Shown here in pieces: positions 6,581 through 10,912 of a stretch of DNA of 10,912 nucleotides. Positions within the stretch are counted from its first letter, which is position 1; every line of letters begins with the position of its first letter. The position numbers were made by a program, and so were the translations under genes. Source of the stretch: Candidatus Paceibacter sp. (GTDB taxonomy: Bacteria; Patescibacteriota; Minisyncoccia; UBA6257; GWB1-50-10); NCBI GenBank assembly GCA_020724685.1, contig DYGP01000017.1:1-10912 (forward strand), given 5' to 3'. Below the pieces are notes generated by a model. The model was not told the DNA's origin. It saw only the letters and a program-made list of their open reading frames with translations, and searched no databases.

Positions 6581-6609
6581 AAAAAACGCCTCACGGAGCA
6601 TGAGGCGTT
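6581..6609 (-). terminator. Intrinsic terminator overlapping the end of an 83-aa ORF
   Basis: On the - strand a 9-bp perfect stem (AACGCCTCA / TGAGGCGTT) with a 7-nt loop is followed by TTTTTT (AAAAAA at 6581-6586). The TGA stop of the preceding ORF (6591-6593) is in the 3' arm, and the last codons are in the 5' arm and loop. It insulates the exonuclease promoter, which starts 2 bp from its U-tract end. Confidence 0.9.
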
Positions 6610-6842
6610 GTCATATCTTTGAAATTTTTTCTTATCATCGCGGCGATTTCTTTTTTCGGGAGATCGATGCCGCGATTCGTAAAGATGTTTATCCATCCAT
6701 GAAATCCCGGCATATCCCTGACGTCTTTGATTGTCGCGGGATTCTTCCCGTACTGACGCAGGGTTTCGTTGATGATAATCAGAAAGGTGTGGTCGTTTAC
6801 CTTCTGGAAAATATCCATTACCACCACAGAGGGATTTTCCAT
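6591..6842 (-). CDS. Hypothetical protein, 83 aa, with strong Shine-Dalgarno
   Basis: Not a family I recognise. The protein is soluble, starts MENPSVVVMDIFQKV and contains a predicted beta strand (FLIIIN), a basic centre (RQYGKNPATIKDVRDM), a GFHGWINIF stretch and a C-terminal basic helix (PKKEIAAMIRKNF). Overall it could be a small alpha/beta nucleic-acid-binding or regulatory protein, but nothing proves that. Real-gene evidence is good: GGAGGA lies 3 nt before the ATG at 6842 and an intrinsic terminator closes the gene. It follows tRNA-Val, from which it is separated by another terminator. A second in-frame Met (residue 9, 6818) is less likely because it has no ribosome binding site. Confidence 0.7.
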   Translation of the reverse strand: MENPSVVVMDIFQKVNDHTFLIIINETLRQYGKNPATIKDVRDMPGFHGWINIFTNRGIDLPKKEIAAMIRKNFKDMTTPHAP

Positions 6843-6845
6843 GAT

Positions 6846-6851
6846 TCCTCC
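6846..6851 (-). promoter_or_regulatory. Shine-Dalgarno of the 83-aa ORF
   Basis: GGAGGA on the - strand, 3 nt before the ATG at 6842. It decides this start. It also indicates that the genome keeps a working anti-Shine-Dalgarno even though most neighbours lack such a site. Confidence 0.75.
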
Positions 6852-6881
6852 AAAAAATTATTTTCGAAAAACTTTTAAAAG

Positions 6882-6905
6882 AAAAACACGAAATTCATTT
6901 CGTGT
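6882..6905 (-). terminator. Intrinsic terminator after tRNA-Val
   Basis: On the - strand a perfect palindrome ACACGAAAT-GA-ATTTCGTGT (6886-6905) is followed by a T-rich run (TTTTTCTTTT, 6876-6886). The inner pairs cannot close on 2 nt, so the stem is about 8 bp. It ends the tRNA transcript. Confidence 0.8.
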
Positions 6906-6937
6906 CAAATCGCACGCGGTTTCGGGACATTATTTTG

Positions 6938-7011
6938 TGGGCGCTGAGGGATTCGAACCCCCGGCCTACTCGGTGTAAACGAGTCGCTCTAACCAGCTGA
7001 GCTAAGCGCCC
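6938..7011 (-). tRNA. tRNA-Val (anticodon UAC)
   Basis: Full cloverleaf on the - strand, 74 nt without CCA: acceptor GGGCGCT/AGCGCCC, D stem GCTC/GAGC, anticodon stem ACTCG/CGAGT with loop TTTACAC (anticodon TAC at 6975-6977), variable loop AGGCC, T arm GGGGG-TTCGAAT-CCCTC with one G-U pair, and discriminator A. CCA is not encoded. It reads GUA/GUG and, by wobble, other valine codons. Its first 17 nt are duplicated upstream at 7069-7085. Confidence 0.95.
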
Positions 7012-7068
7012 TTATAAATTTTTAACCAATCCCGACGCTTTCGGTCGGGACTCCGACAGAATCGTCGG
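7012..7068 (-). mobile_element. 57-bp insert with two tandem related hairpins
   Basis: The insert lies between two exact 17-bp copies of the tRNA-Val 5' end. It contains two hairpins side by side: TCCCGAC/GTCGGGA (7030-7036 and 7044-7050, 7-nt loop) and CTCCGAC/GTCGGAG (7051-7057 and 7064-7070, 6-nt loop; the last two bases fall in the repeat). Both share a CCGAC...GTCGG core, and GTCGG-AGTC-CCGAC can pair in an alternative way. The left part is A/T-rich. It looks like a miniature palindromic element with a duplicated target, but it has no ORF, and a single copy in the window cannot prove mobility. Confidence 0.4.
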
Positions 7069-7085
7069 AGCTGAGCTAAGCGCCC
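7069..7085 (-). pseudogene. tRNA-Val 5' fragment
   Basis: GGGCGCTTAGCTCAGCT, identical to nt 1-17 of the intact tRNA-Val. It contains the acceptor 5' arm and half of the D arm, with no matching 3' half. It would be transcribed between the two tRNAs and could compete for the acceptor 3' strand during folding. Confidence 0.8.
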
Positions 7086-7092
7086 CGCAAAG

Positions 7093-7164
7093 TCGGCTCG
7101 GCAGGACTCGAACCTGCAACCGATCGTGTATAAGACGATTGCTCTACCATTGAGCTACGAGCCG
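7093..7164 (-). tRNA. tRNA-Ile (anticodon UAU)
   Basis: Cloverleaf on the - strand, 72 nt: acceptor CGGCTCG/CGAGCCG, D stem GCTC/GAGC with a short AATGGTA loop, anticodon stem ATCGT/ACGAT with loop CTTATAC, variable CGGTT, T arm GCAGG-TTCGAGT-CCTGC, discriminator A. No mismatched pair. The anticodon TAT (7130-7132) reads AUA. Features matching E. coli isoleucyl-tRNA synthetase recognition are present: A73, C4-G69, U12-A23, C29-G41 and A37; position 38 is C instead of A. Most bacteria read AUA with a CAU anticodon modified to lysidine by TilS, so an encoded UAU is unusual. CCA is not encoded. Confidence 0.92.
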
Positions 7165-7193
7165 GAACGCGCGGACAAGAACTGCGCGGGGTT

Positions 7194-7222
7194 TTTATAC
7201 CATTTCTCCACACCGTCCGCAA
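7194..7222 (-). promoter_or_regulatory. Promoter of the tRNA-Ile/tRNA-Val unit
   Basis: On the - strand TTGCGG (7217-7222, 4/6), a 17-bp spacer, TATAAA (7194-7199, 5/6). Predicted initiation is near 7186, about 20 nt before the mature tRNA-Ile. The site starts 2 bp after the ftsH stop. No intrinsic terminator with a U-tract lies between ftsH and the tRNAs. Confidence 0.65.
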
Positions 7223-7224
7223 CG

Positions 7225-9063
7225 TCATCTTATTGCCGCGGGTCTGATGCCGAAAGATTCCATGAGCGCCGCGAATTCCTCCTGTTCAATCGTTTCCTTT
7301 TCGATAAGAATCTTCGCAATCGCGTCGAGCGCGTCGCGATGCGCACCGATTATTTTTTTCGCGGCATCGAACGCTTTCCCGATGAACCGTCCGATCTCCG
7401 CATCGATCACCTCACTCGTGCGCTCCGAATAATCTTTTTCGGCGGTTATTTCCCGCCCAAGAAACATCAACTCGTGGTGTTTTCCGAGCGTCCTCGGCCC
7501 GAGCTTCTCGCTCATCCCATACTGCATGACAAGCCTGCTCGCCGTCTCGGTCACATGCTTGAGATCGCTCGAAGATCCGGTGCTTATATCCCCGAACACG
7601 GACGTCTCGGCAACGTACCCCCCCAGTGAAACGGACAGGTCGGCAAGAAACTGCTTCTTCGTTTTGAGTCTTCTTTCCTCAGTGGGAAGTTTGAGCGTAT
7701 ACCCTCCGGCGAGTCCGCGGCTTATGATCGTCACCTTATGCACGGGATCGCTGTCCTTGAGTCCCGCGGCGACGAGCGCGTGTCCCGCCTCATGATACGC
7801 AGTGATTTCCTTCTCCTTGTCCGTGATGACGCGCGATCTTCGCGCCGGTCCGAGGAGGACCTTCTCGATCGAATCAAAAAAGTCGCTTTGAGTCACTTTT
7901 TTCCGATTCGAACGCGCCGCAAAAATCGCGGCTTCGTTCGCGAGATTCGCAAGATCCGCTCCCGAAAATCCGGGCGTACGCACCGCGACGGCGCGCAAAT
8001 CGACCCCGTCGAGCGGCTTCCCCTTCGAATGGATTTTTAATATTTCTTCCCGGTCGCTCAAGTCTGGCATGTCGAGCACGACGCGCCGGTCGAACCGTCC
8101 GGGACGGAGAAGCGCCTGGTCGAGGACGTCGGGGCGGTTTGTCGCCGCCATGACGATCACGTTCGTATCGCGCTCGAATCCGTCCATCTCCACCAAAATC
8201 TGGTTGAGTGTCTGTTCGCGTTCATCGTGTCCTCCTCCCAATCCCGTTCCGCGTTCCCGGCCGACCGCGTCTATTTCGTCTATGAAGATGATGGAGGGGG
8301 ACGCTTTTTTCGCGGTCTCGAAAAGATCCCTCACGCGGGATGCGCCGACTCCCACGAACATCTCGACGAATTCGGAGGCGGACATATGAAAGAACGGGAC
8401 GTTCCCTTCTCCCGCAACCGCCCTCGCAAGAAGCGTTTTTCCCGTCCCCGGCTGACCCATAAGAAGCACGCCGCGCGGGATTTTCGCTCCCATATCGAGG
8501 AATTTTTTCGGATTTCTCAGAAAATCGACCACTTCTTCCAACTCCTCCTTCGCCTCCTTGAGTCCCGCCACATTTTTAAACGTTGTTTTTTCCTTTCCTC
8601 CCGCCCACAGTTTCATATTCGCCTTTCCGAAGGTGAACGCCTGATTCGCGCCCGTTTTCGCCTGACGGAATATGACCCAGAAAATCGCAAGCATAAGGAG
8701 CACGGGAAGAAGAGACGGGATGATGATGCTCATCCAGTATTTGAATCCTCCCGGATCCTTGACCGAAAGTTCGACATTCCGAAGTTTTTCCGGATCCACT
8801 CCGTAGTTTGCGAGCGTTTGGGAGATGCCCGCCTCGGATTCCTTGCGGGAAACCGCTTCCGTGCCGTCACCAAGAACGACGGTGAGTTCGTTTCCGCTTA
8901 CCGTGACTCCGGAGACCTCGCCTCCGTTTATCTTTGAGGCGAGTTCATTTAGGGTGAACGTCTTCGGAACATCGGCATTCATTTCCACGAAAAGCGAAAA
9001 GGTTGCGGTGACGGCGAAAAGAATGAGTATTACCCCGATGAGATTTTTGCTGAGATTTTTCAT
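7225..9063 (-). CDS. ftsH: ATP-dependent zinc metalloprotease FtsH
   Basis: FtsH is a membrane-anchored hexameric AAA+ protease that degrades misassembled membrane proteins and selected cytosolic regulators. The 612-aa length is typical. Order: membrane helix 1 (7-27), extracytoplasmic domain (~30-107), helix 2 (110-132), AAA+ module with Walker A GQPGTGKT (203-210; the common GPPGTGKT has Pro where this has Gln), pore loop MFVGVG (235-240), Walker B FIDEID (260-265), arginine fingers around RPGRFDR (320-326), then the protease with HEAGH (424-428) and the third zinc ligand Asp500. All catalytic residues are present. No Shine-Dalgarno precedes the ATG at 9063. The upstream unit is cut off by a terminator at 9134-9163. 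Confidence 0.98.
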   Translation of the reverse strand: MKNLSKNLIGVILILFAVTATFSLFVEMNADVPKTFTLNELASKINGGEVSGVTVSGNELTVVLGDGTEAVSRKESEAGISQTLANYGVDPEKLRNVELSVKDPGGFKYWMSIIIPSLLPVLLMLAIFWVIFRQAKTGANQAFTFGKANMKLWAGGKEKTTFKNVAGLKEAKEELEEVVDFLRNPKKFLDMGAKIPRGVLLMGQPGTGKTLLARAVAGEGNVPFFHMSASEFVEMFVGVGASRVRDLFETAKKASPSIIFIDEIDAVGRERGTGLGGGHDEREQTLNQILVEMDGFERDTNVIVMAATNRPDVLDQALLRPGRFDRRVVLDMPDLSDREEILKIHSKGKPLDGVDLRAVAVRTPGFSGADLANLANEAAIFAARSNRKKVTQSDFFDSIEKVLLGPARRSRVITDKEKEITAYHEAGHALVAAGLKDSDPVHKVTIISRGLAGGYTLKLPTEERRLKTKKQFLADLSVSLGGYVAETSVFGDISTGSSSDLKHVTETASRLVMQYGMSEKLGPRTLGKHHELMFLGREITAEKDYSERTSEVIDAEIGRFIGKAFDAAKKIIGAHRDALDAIAKILIEKETIEQEEFAALMESFGIRPAAIR

Positions 9064-9087
9064 AGCGTGTTTTCAGTGAATGAGTTT

Positions 9088-9093
9088 ATCATA
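9088..9093 (-). promoter_or_regulatory. Possible ftsH -10 box
   Basis: TATGAT on the - strand, 24 nt before the ATG, without a convincing -35 at 17 bp (TATCTT). An alternative pair, TTGTCG (9102-9107) with CTCATT (9079-9084) at 17-bp spacing, would put initiation about 8 nt from the ATG. I cannot choose between them. Confidence 0.3.
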
Positions 9094-9133
9094 TCGCACC
9101 CCGACAAAGAAAGATATCGGCGGAGGACAAAAT

Positions 9134-9163
9134 AAAAAAGCCGCGGTATCACGCGGCTTTTTT
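9134..9163 (-). terminator. Terminator after the 83-aa ORF, upstream of ftsH
   Basis: Stem AGCCGCG (9139-9145) with CGCGGCT (9152-9158), 6-nt loop, flanked by AAAAA and TTTTT that extend the pairing. It has a U-tract on both strands, so it can act in both directions; on the - strand it closes the ORF at 9172-9423 ahead of ftsH. Confidence 0.85.
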
Positions 9164-9171
9164 TCGAAAAA

Positions 9172-9423
9172 TTATTCTCCGACATCAACGCAATCCCAGA
9201 TTTCCTTTTTTATCTCATCGCACGACATGTGTCCGTGCGCTTCCGGGGAAAAAGAGATGATCTCTTTTTTGTTGTGAATTATCGAGATAAAGGGTTTTTT
9301 GTTTTTCCCTTCGGGAACGATCCTCTTCGCTTCAATGAGAACGTTCCTTTTGTTCAGTTTCGTCGCTGCGGCAGCGACTTTCCCGAACAACGAATTCAGT
9401 TCATCTGGGTTCTGAAACTTCAT
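9172..9423 (-). CDS. Hypothetical protein, 83 aa
   Basis: Not a family I recognise. The protein starts MKFQNPDELNSLFGKVAAAA, a predicted amphipathic helix, followed by a Lys-rich alpha/beta part (VLIEAKRIVPEGKNKKPFISIIHNKK) and an acidic C-terminus with two cysteines and a His-rich stretch (PEAHGHMSCDEIKKEIW; Cys near residues 68 and 77). His and Cys are close enough to suggest possible metal binding, but spacing fits no motif I can name. Evidence that it is real: AAGGAAG 8 nt before the ATG, a terminator right after the stop, and isolated placement between S1 and ftsH units. A 12-bp inverted repeat lies upstream. Confidence 0.65.
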   Translation of the reverse strand: MKFQNPDELNSLFGKVAAAATKLNKRNVLIEAKRIVPEGKNKKPFISIIHNKKEIISFSPEAHGHMSCDEIKKEIWDCVDVGE

Positions 9424-9431
9424 GGTCTTCT

Positions 9432-9438
9432 CTTCCTT
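9432..9438 (-). promoter_or_regulatory. Shine-Dalgarno of the 83-aa ORF at 9172-9423
   Basis: AAGGAAG on the - strand, 8 nt before the ATG at 9423. It supports the chosen start. No clear -35/-10 pair was found upstream; the region is A/T-rich. Confidence 0.5.
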
Positions 9439-9450
9439 ATTTTGTGAATG

Positions 9451-9483
9451 GTTTTATTTAAAGATGCGGAGTTTAAATAAAAC
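9451..9483. repeat. 12-bp perfect inverted repeat upstream of the 83-aa ORF
   Basis: GTTTTATTTAAA (9451-9462) and TTTAAATAAAAC (9472-9483) are exact reverse complements separated by 9 nt (GATGCGGAG). It lies 28-60 bp upstream of the ATG at 9423. It could be an operator for a dimeric regulator or an A/U hairpin in the leader RNA. It is not a terminator for S1, which ends earlier at 9512-9544. Confidence 0.8.
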
Positions 9484-9511
9484 ATAAAAACAGGTTTTGC
9501 GCAAGGGGCGC

Positions 9512-9544
9512 AAAAACCCCATCCGGTCCGGGGACGGGATGGGG
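9512..9544 (-). terminator. Intrinsic terminator of the S1 gene
   Basis: On the - strand CCCCATCC (9544-9537), 12-nt loop with GTCC/GGAC potential, GGATGGGG (9524-9517), then TTTTT (9516-9512). A second hairpin, TTTTGCGC/GCGCAAAA (9495-9502 and 9508-9515), overlaps the U-tract. Confidence 0.85.
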
Positions 9545-9562
9545 GAAGCGGCAGAAGCAATC

Positions 9563-10657
9563 CTATTCCTTCATTTTCAGAAGCATTTTCCGTTCTTCAG
9601 CGTTCATCGACTCGACGGAAAACGCGTACGTCTCGCCCTGAACCAATTTCTTTTTCATTTCTTCCACGCTCCCGAACGAAGCGACGTGCACCTGGCCCTG
9701 AAGATCGTCGTCAACGTCGATAATCGCCCCGAAGGGATGGAAGCTGTGGACCTTCCCTCTCGTTTCCTGGCCTTCCCTGAACCGTTCTCCTGCCCGCGCC
9801 CACGGATCCGCCTTGAGCGCCTTGAGCGAGAGTGATATTTTTCCGTCCTTGATGTCCACTATTTTCGCCTTCACGACATCGTCTATTCTCACGAGTTCTT
9901 TCGGATTTTCGATAATCTTGTATCCGAGCTCAGAAATGTGTATGAGCCCCTCAACCGAAGGATTGTCGGTGAATTTCACAAACACCCCGAAGTCGGCGAT
10001 TCCCGAAACGACGCCCTCAACCTCCTGGCCGACCGCGTAATTTTTCACGAGCTCCCTCATGCTCTCTTCTTTCGCCGCCTTCTCGGAAACGATGAGTTTG
10101 TTGGTCCTCGGATTAACGTCGATAATCCTCACCTCAATCTCCTTGCCGACGAGTCCTTCGAGTATCTGAACTATTTCGTCCTTGTTGTTTATCTCGTCTT
10201 TCCCCTCAAACCCTCCCACAATCTGAGAAACAGGGAGAAATGCGGAAAGTCCCTGAAGGTCGGCGACAAGACCTCCTTTGTTCGCCGACATCGCCTTTAT
10301 GACAATGATTTCCTCCTGATCCTTCAAATCCTGAACCGCCTCCCACGACTTCTGCTTGTCGGCCTGGGAGAGAGAAAGTTCGATATACCCCTCTTCGTTG
10401 TCCGGATCGATAACTTTTCCGTTTATCGGATCGCCCGCGGCGAGTCCGCGGATGATGTCCCGGGCGTTCTGAATCTCGCCGCGATACACCACCCCCGTTC
10501 CGTGCGGACCGAGATCGACTGTAACCATTCTGCTTCCTTTTTCGAGGATAACCCCCTCCACAAGATCTCCCGGACGGAGCATCTTGAGCGCCCCCACCTC
10601 GGTTTTCGTGAGGGAAGCGATGTTCTGCTGTTCTTCCTGCTTTTGCGCTGTTGTCAT
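9563..10657 (-). CDS. rpsA: Ribosomal protein S1 homologue, four S1 repeats
   Basis: S1 binds mRNA on the 30S subunit and helps initiation on structured or Shine-Dalgarno-poor messages. The 364-aa protein has four S1 (OB-fold) repeats at about residues 28-98, 115-192, 210-280 and 297-362. Repeat 3 is the most canonical (VEGVVSGIADFGVFVKF ... GLIHISEL), while repeats 1 and 4 are divergent. E. coli S1 has six, and four-repeat forms occur in Gram-positive and reduced genomes. I chose ATG 10657 (MTTAQKQEEQQ); the frame stays open upstream to 10879, but that part is Arg/Pro-rich and contains the promoter. There is no Shine-Dalgarno near the ATG, only TTTTTT. Could also be named an S1 RNA-binding-domain protein. 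Confidence 0.93.
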   Translation of the reverse strand: MTTAQKQEEQQNIASLTKTEVGALKMLRPGDLVEGVILEKGSRMVTVDLGPHGTGVVYRGEIQNARDIIRGLAAGDPINGKVIDPDNEEGYIELSLSQADKQKSWEAVQDLKDQEEIIVIKAMSANKGGLVADLQGLSAFLPVSQIVGGFEGKDEINNKDEIVQILEGLVGKEIEVRIIDVNPRTNKLIVSEKAAKEESMRELVKNYAVGQEVEGVVSGIADFGVFVKFTDNPSVEGLIHISELGYKIIENPKELVRIDDVVKAKIVDIKDGKISLSLKALKADPWARAGERFREGQETRGKVHSFHPFGAIIDVDDDLQGQVHVASFGSVEEMKKKLVQGETYAFSVESMNAEERKMLLKMKE

Positions 10658-10730
10658 AAAAAATAATGAGACGCGCCCCTGTTTTATTTCGACACGGCCG
10701 CCACACGACCGCGGGACGCGAACACCTACA

Positions 10731-10759
10731 AATATGAACAAAATGCCGTGATGCGTCAA
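10731..10759 (-). promoter_or_regulatory. Promoter of the S1 gene, with ~65-nt leader
   Basis: On the - strand TTGACG (10754-10759, 5/6), a 17-bp spacer, CATATT (10731-10736, 4/6). Initiation near 10723 gives a leader of about 65 nt, GC-rich in the middle and ending in TTTTTT just before the ATG. It includes an imperfect direct repeat (on the + strand ACACGGCCGCC / ACACGACCGCG). This is the longest leader predicted in the window. Confidence 0.55.
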
Positions 10760-10912
10760 CCCCATAGGGAAAATCCGGATATGCGAAAGGAAGAACGTCG
10801 GATCCCCGTTCTCGGGGCGAGCGGGGCGGAGACAACGAAAAAGTCTGCTTTTATCGGAACGGTCGGGAAAAGAAGACAAGAAAACGGATTTTGTCTTTCA
10901 AAAAAACGGATG
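10760..10912. other. End region with no supportable gene
   Basis: A + strand frame starting at ATG 10751 stays open to the window end (54 codons, Arg/Lys-rich, MRQPHRENPD...), but it has no Shine-Dalgarno, no -10 box at the usual distance, and its start overlaps the S1 promoter. A short hairpin CCCCG-TTCT-CGGGG lies at 10804-10817 without a U-tract. It may be the leader of a divergent gene beginning beyond the window. Confidence 0.3.

Larger units (their letters stand above)
6995..7085. repeat. 17-bp exact direct repeat flanking the insert
   Basis: AGCTGAGCTAAGCGCCC occurs at 6995-7011 (5' end of tRNA-Val) and again at 7069-7085. The bases beyond both ends differ, so the repeat is exactly 17 bp, with an offset of 74 bp. 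The copy at 7069-7085 begins only 7 bp from the tRNA-Ile 3' end, the spacing expected of the original tandem tRNA pair. Confidence 0.9.

Noticed and set aside
7165..7191. GC-rich hairpin between ftsH and tRNA-Ile as an ftsH terminator
   Set aside because: The GCGC/GCGC stem is short and has no U-tract; it is more likely part of the tRNA leader.
10658..10879. Upstream extension of the S1 reading frame (74 extra codons)
   Set aside because: It contains the S1 promoter, is Arg/Pro-rich and unlike S1 N-termini; MTTAQKQ at 10657 fits better.
10751..10912. Open + strand frame running off the window end
   Set aside because: No ribosome binding site or placed -10 box, and its start overlaps the S1 promoter; 54 open codons at this base composition can occur by chance.
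1..10912. CRISPR array, prophage, toxin-antitoxin pair or defence cassette
   Set aside because: No regularly spaced repeats, no cas, integrase or phage structural genes; neither 83-aa ORF has a recognisable toxin or antitoxin partner beside it.

Overview
The window looks like a piece of a streamlined bacterial genome, most likely a Candidatus Patescibacteria/CPR lineage (Parcubacteria-like). The basis is the mix of short, divergent core genes, very tight spacing, a reduced FolD, a four-repeat S1 protein, tiny orphan ORFs, and start codons sitting directly downstream of promoter -10 boxes. Taxonomy is inference; no marker in the window proves it.

Layout. Positions 1-3652 (+ strand): the C-terminal part of the DNA translocase FtsK, a short gap with a promoter-like site and an intrinsic terminator, a RodZ-like membrane protein with a helix-turn-helix, and RecA. 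recA ends at a hairpin shared with the convergent folD. Everything with firm support from 3695 to 10657 is on the - strand; read in its own direction this is: ribosomal protein S1 (10657-9563), an orphan 83-aa ORF (9423-9172), FtsH (9063-7225), tRNA-Ile(UAU) and tRNA-Val(UAC) (7164-6938), a second orphan 83-aa ORF (6842-6591), a DEDDy 3'-5' exonuclease (6541-5960), a 32-aa single-membrane-span ORF (5945-5847), GlyA (5764-4550) and FolD (4501-3695). Most units are separated by clear intrinsic terminators. The last 250 bases hold the S1 leader and promoter, then no gene I can support.

How they work together. FtsK, RecA and the RodZ-like protein belong to chromosome segregation, recombination and cell shape. 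GlyA and FolD form a compact one-carbon module (serine + THF to 5,10-methylene-THF, then to 10-formyl-THF). FtsH is membrane protein quality control, S1 is translation initiation, and the two tRNAs read AUA and valine codons.

Most notable: (1) a tRNA-Ile with a genomically encoded UAU anticodon, rare in bacteria, in a genome that uses AUA codons freely; (2) a 57-bp double-hairpin insert between two exact 17-bp copies of the tRNA-Val 5' end; (3) four genes (rodZ-like, recA, folD, exonuclease) whose proposed -10 hexamer ends exactly 9 nt before the ATG, predicting leaderless mRNAs, whereas the two orphan 83-aa ORFs have Shine-Dalgarno sites; (4) a FolD with replaced cofactor-loop and active-site residues.
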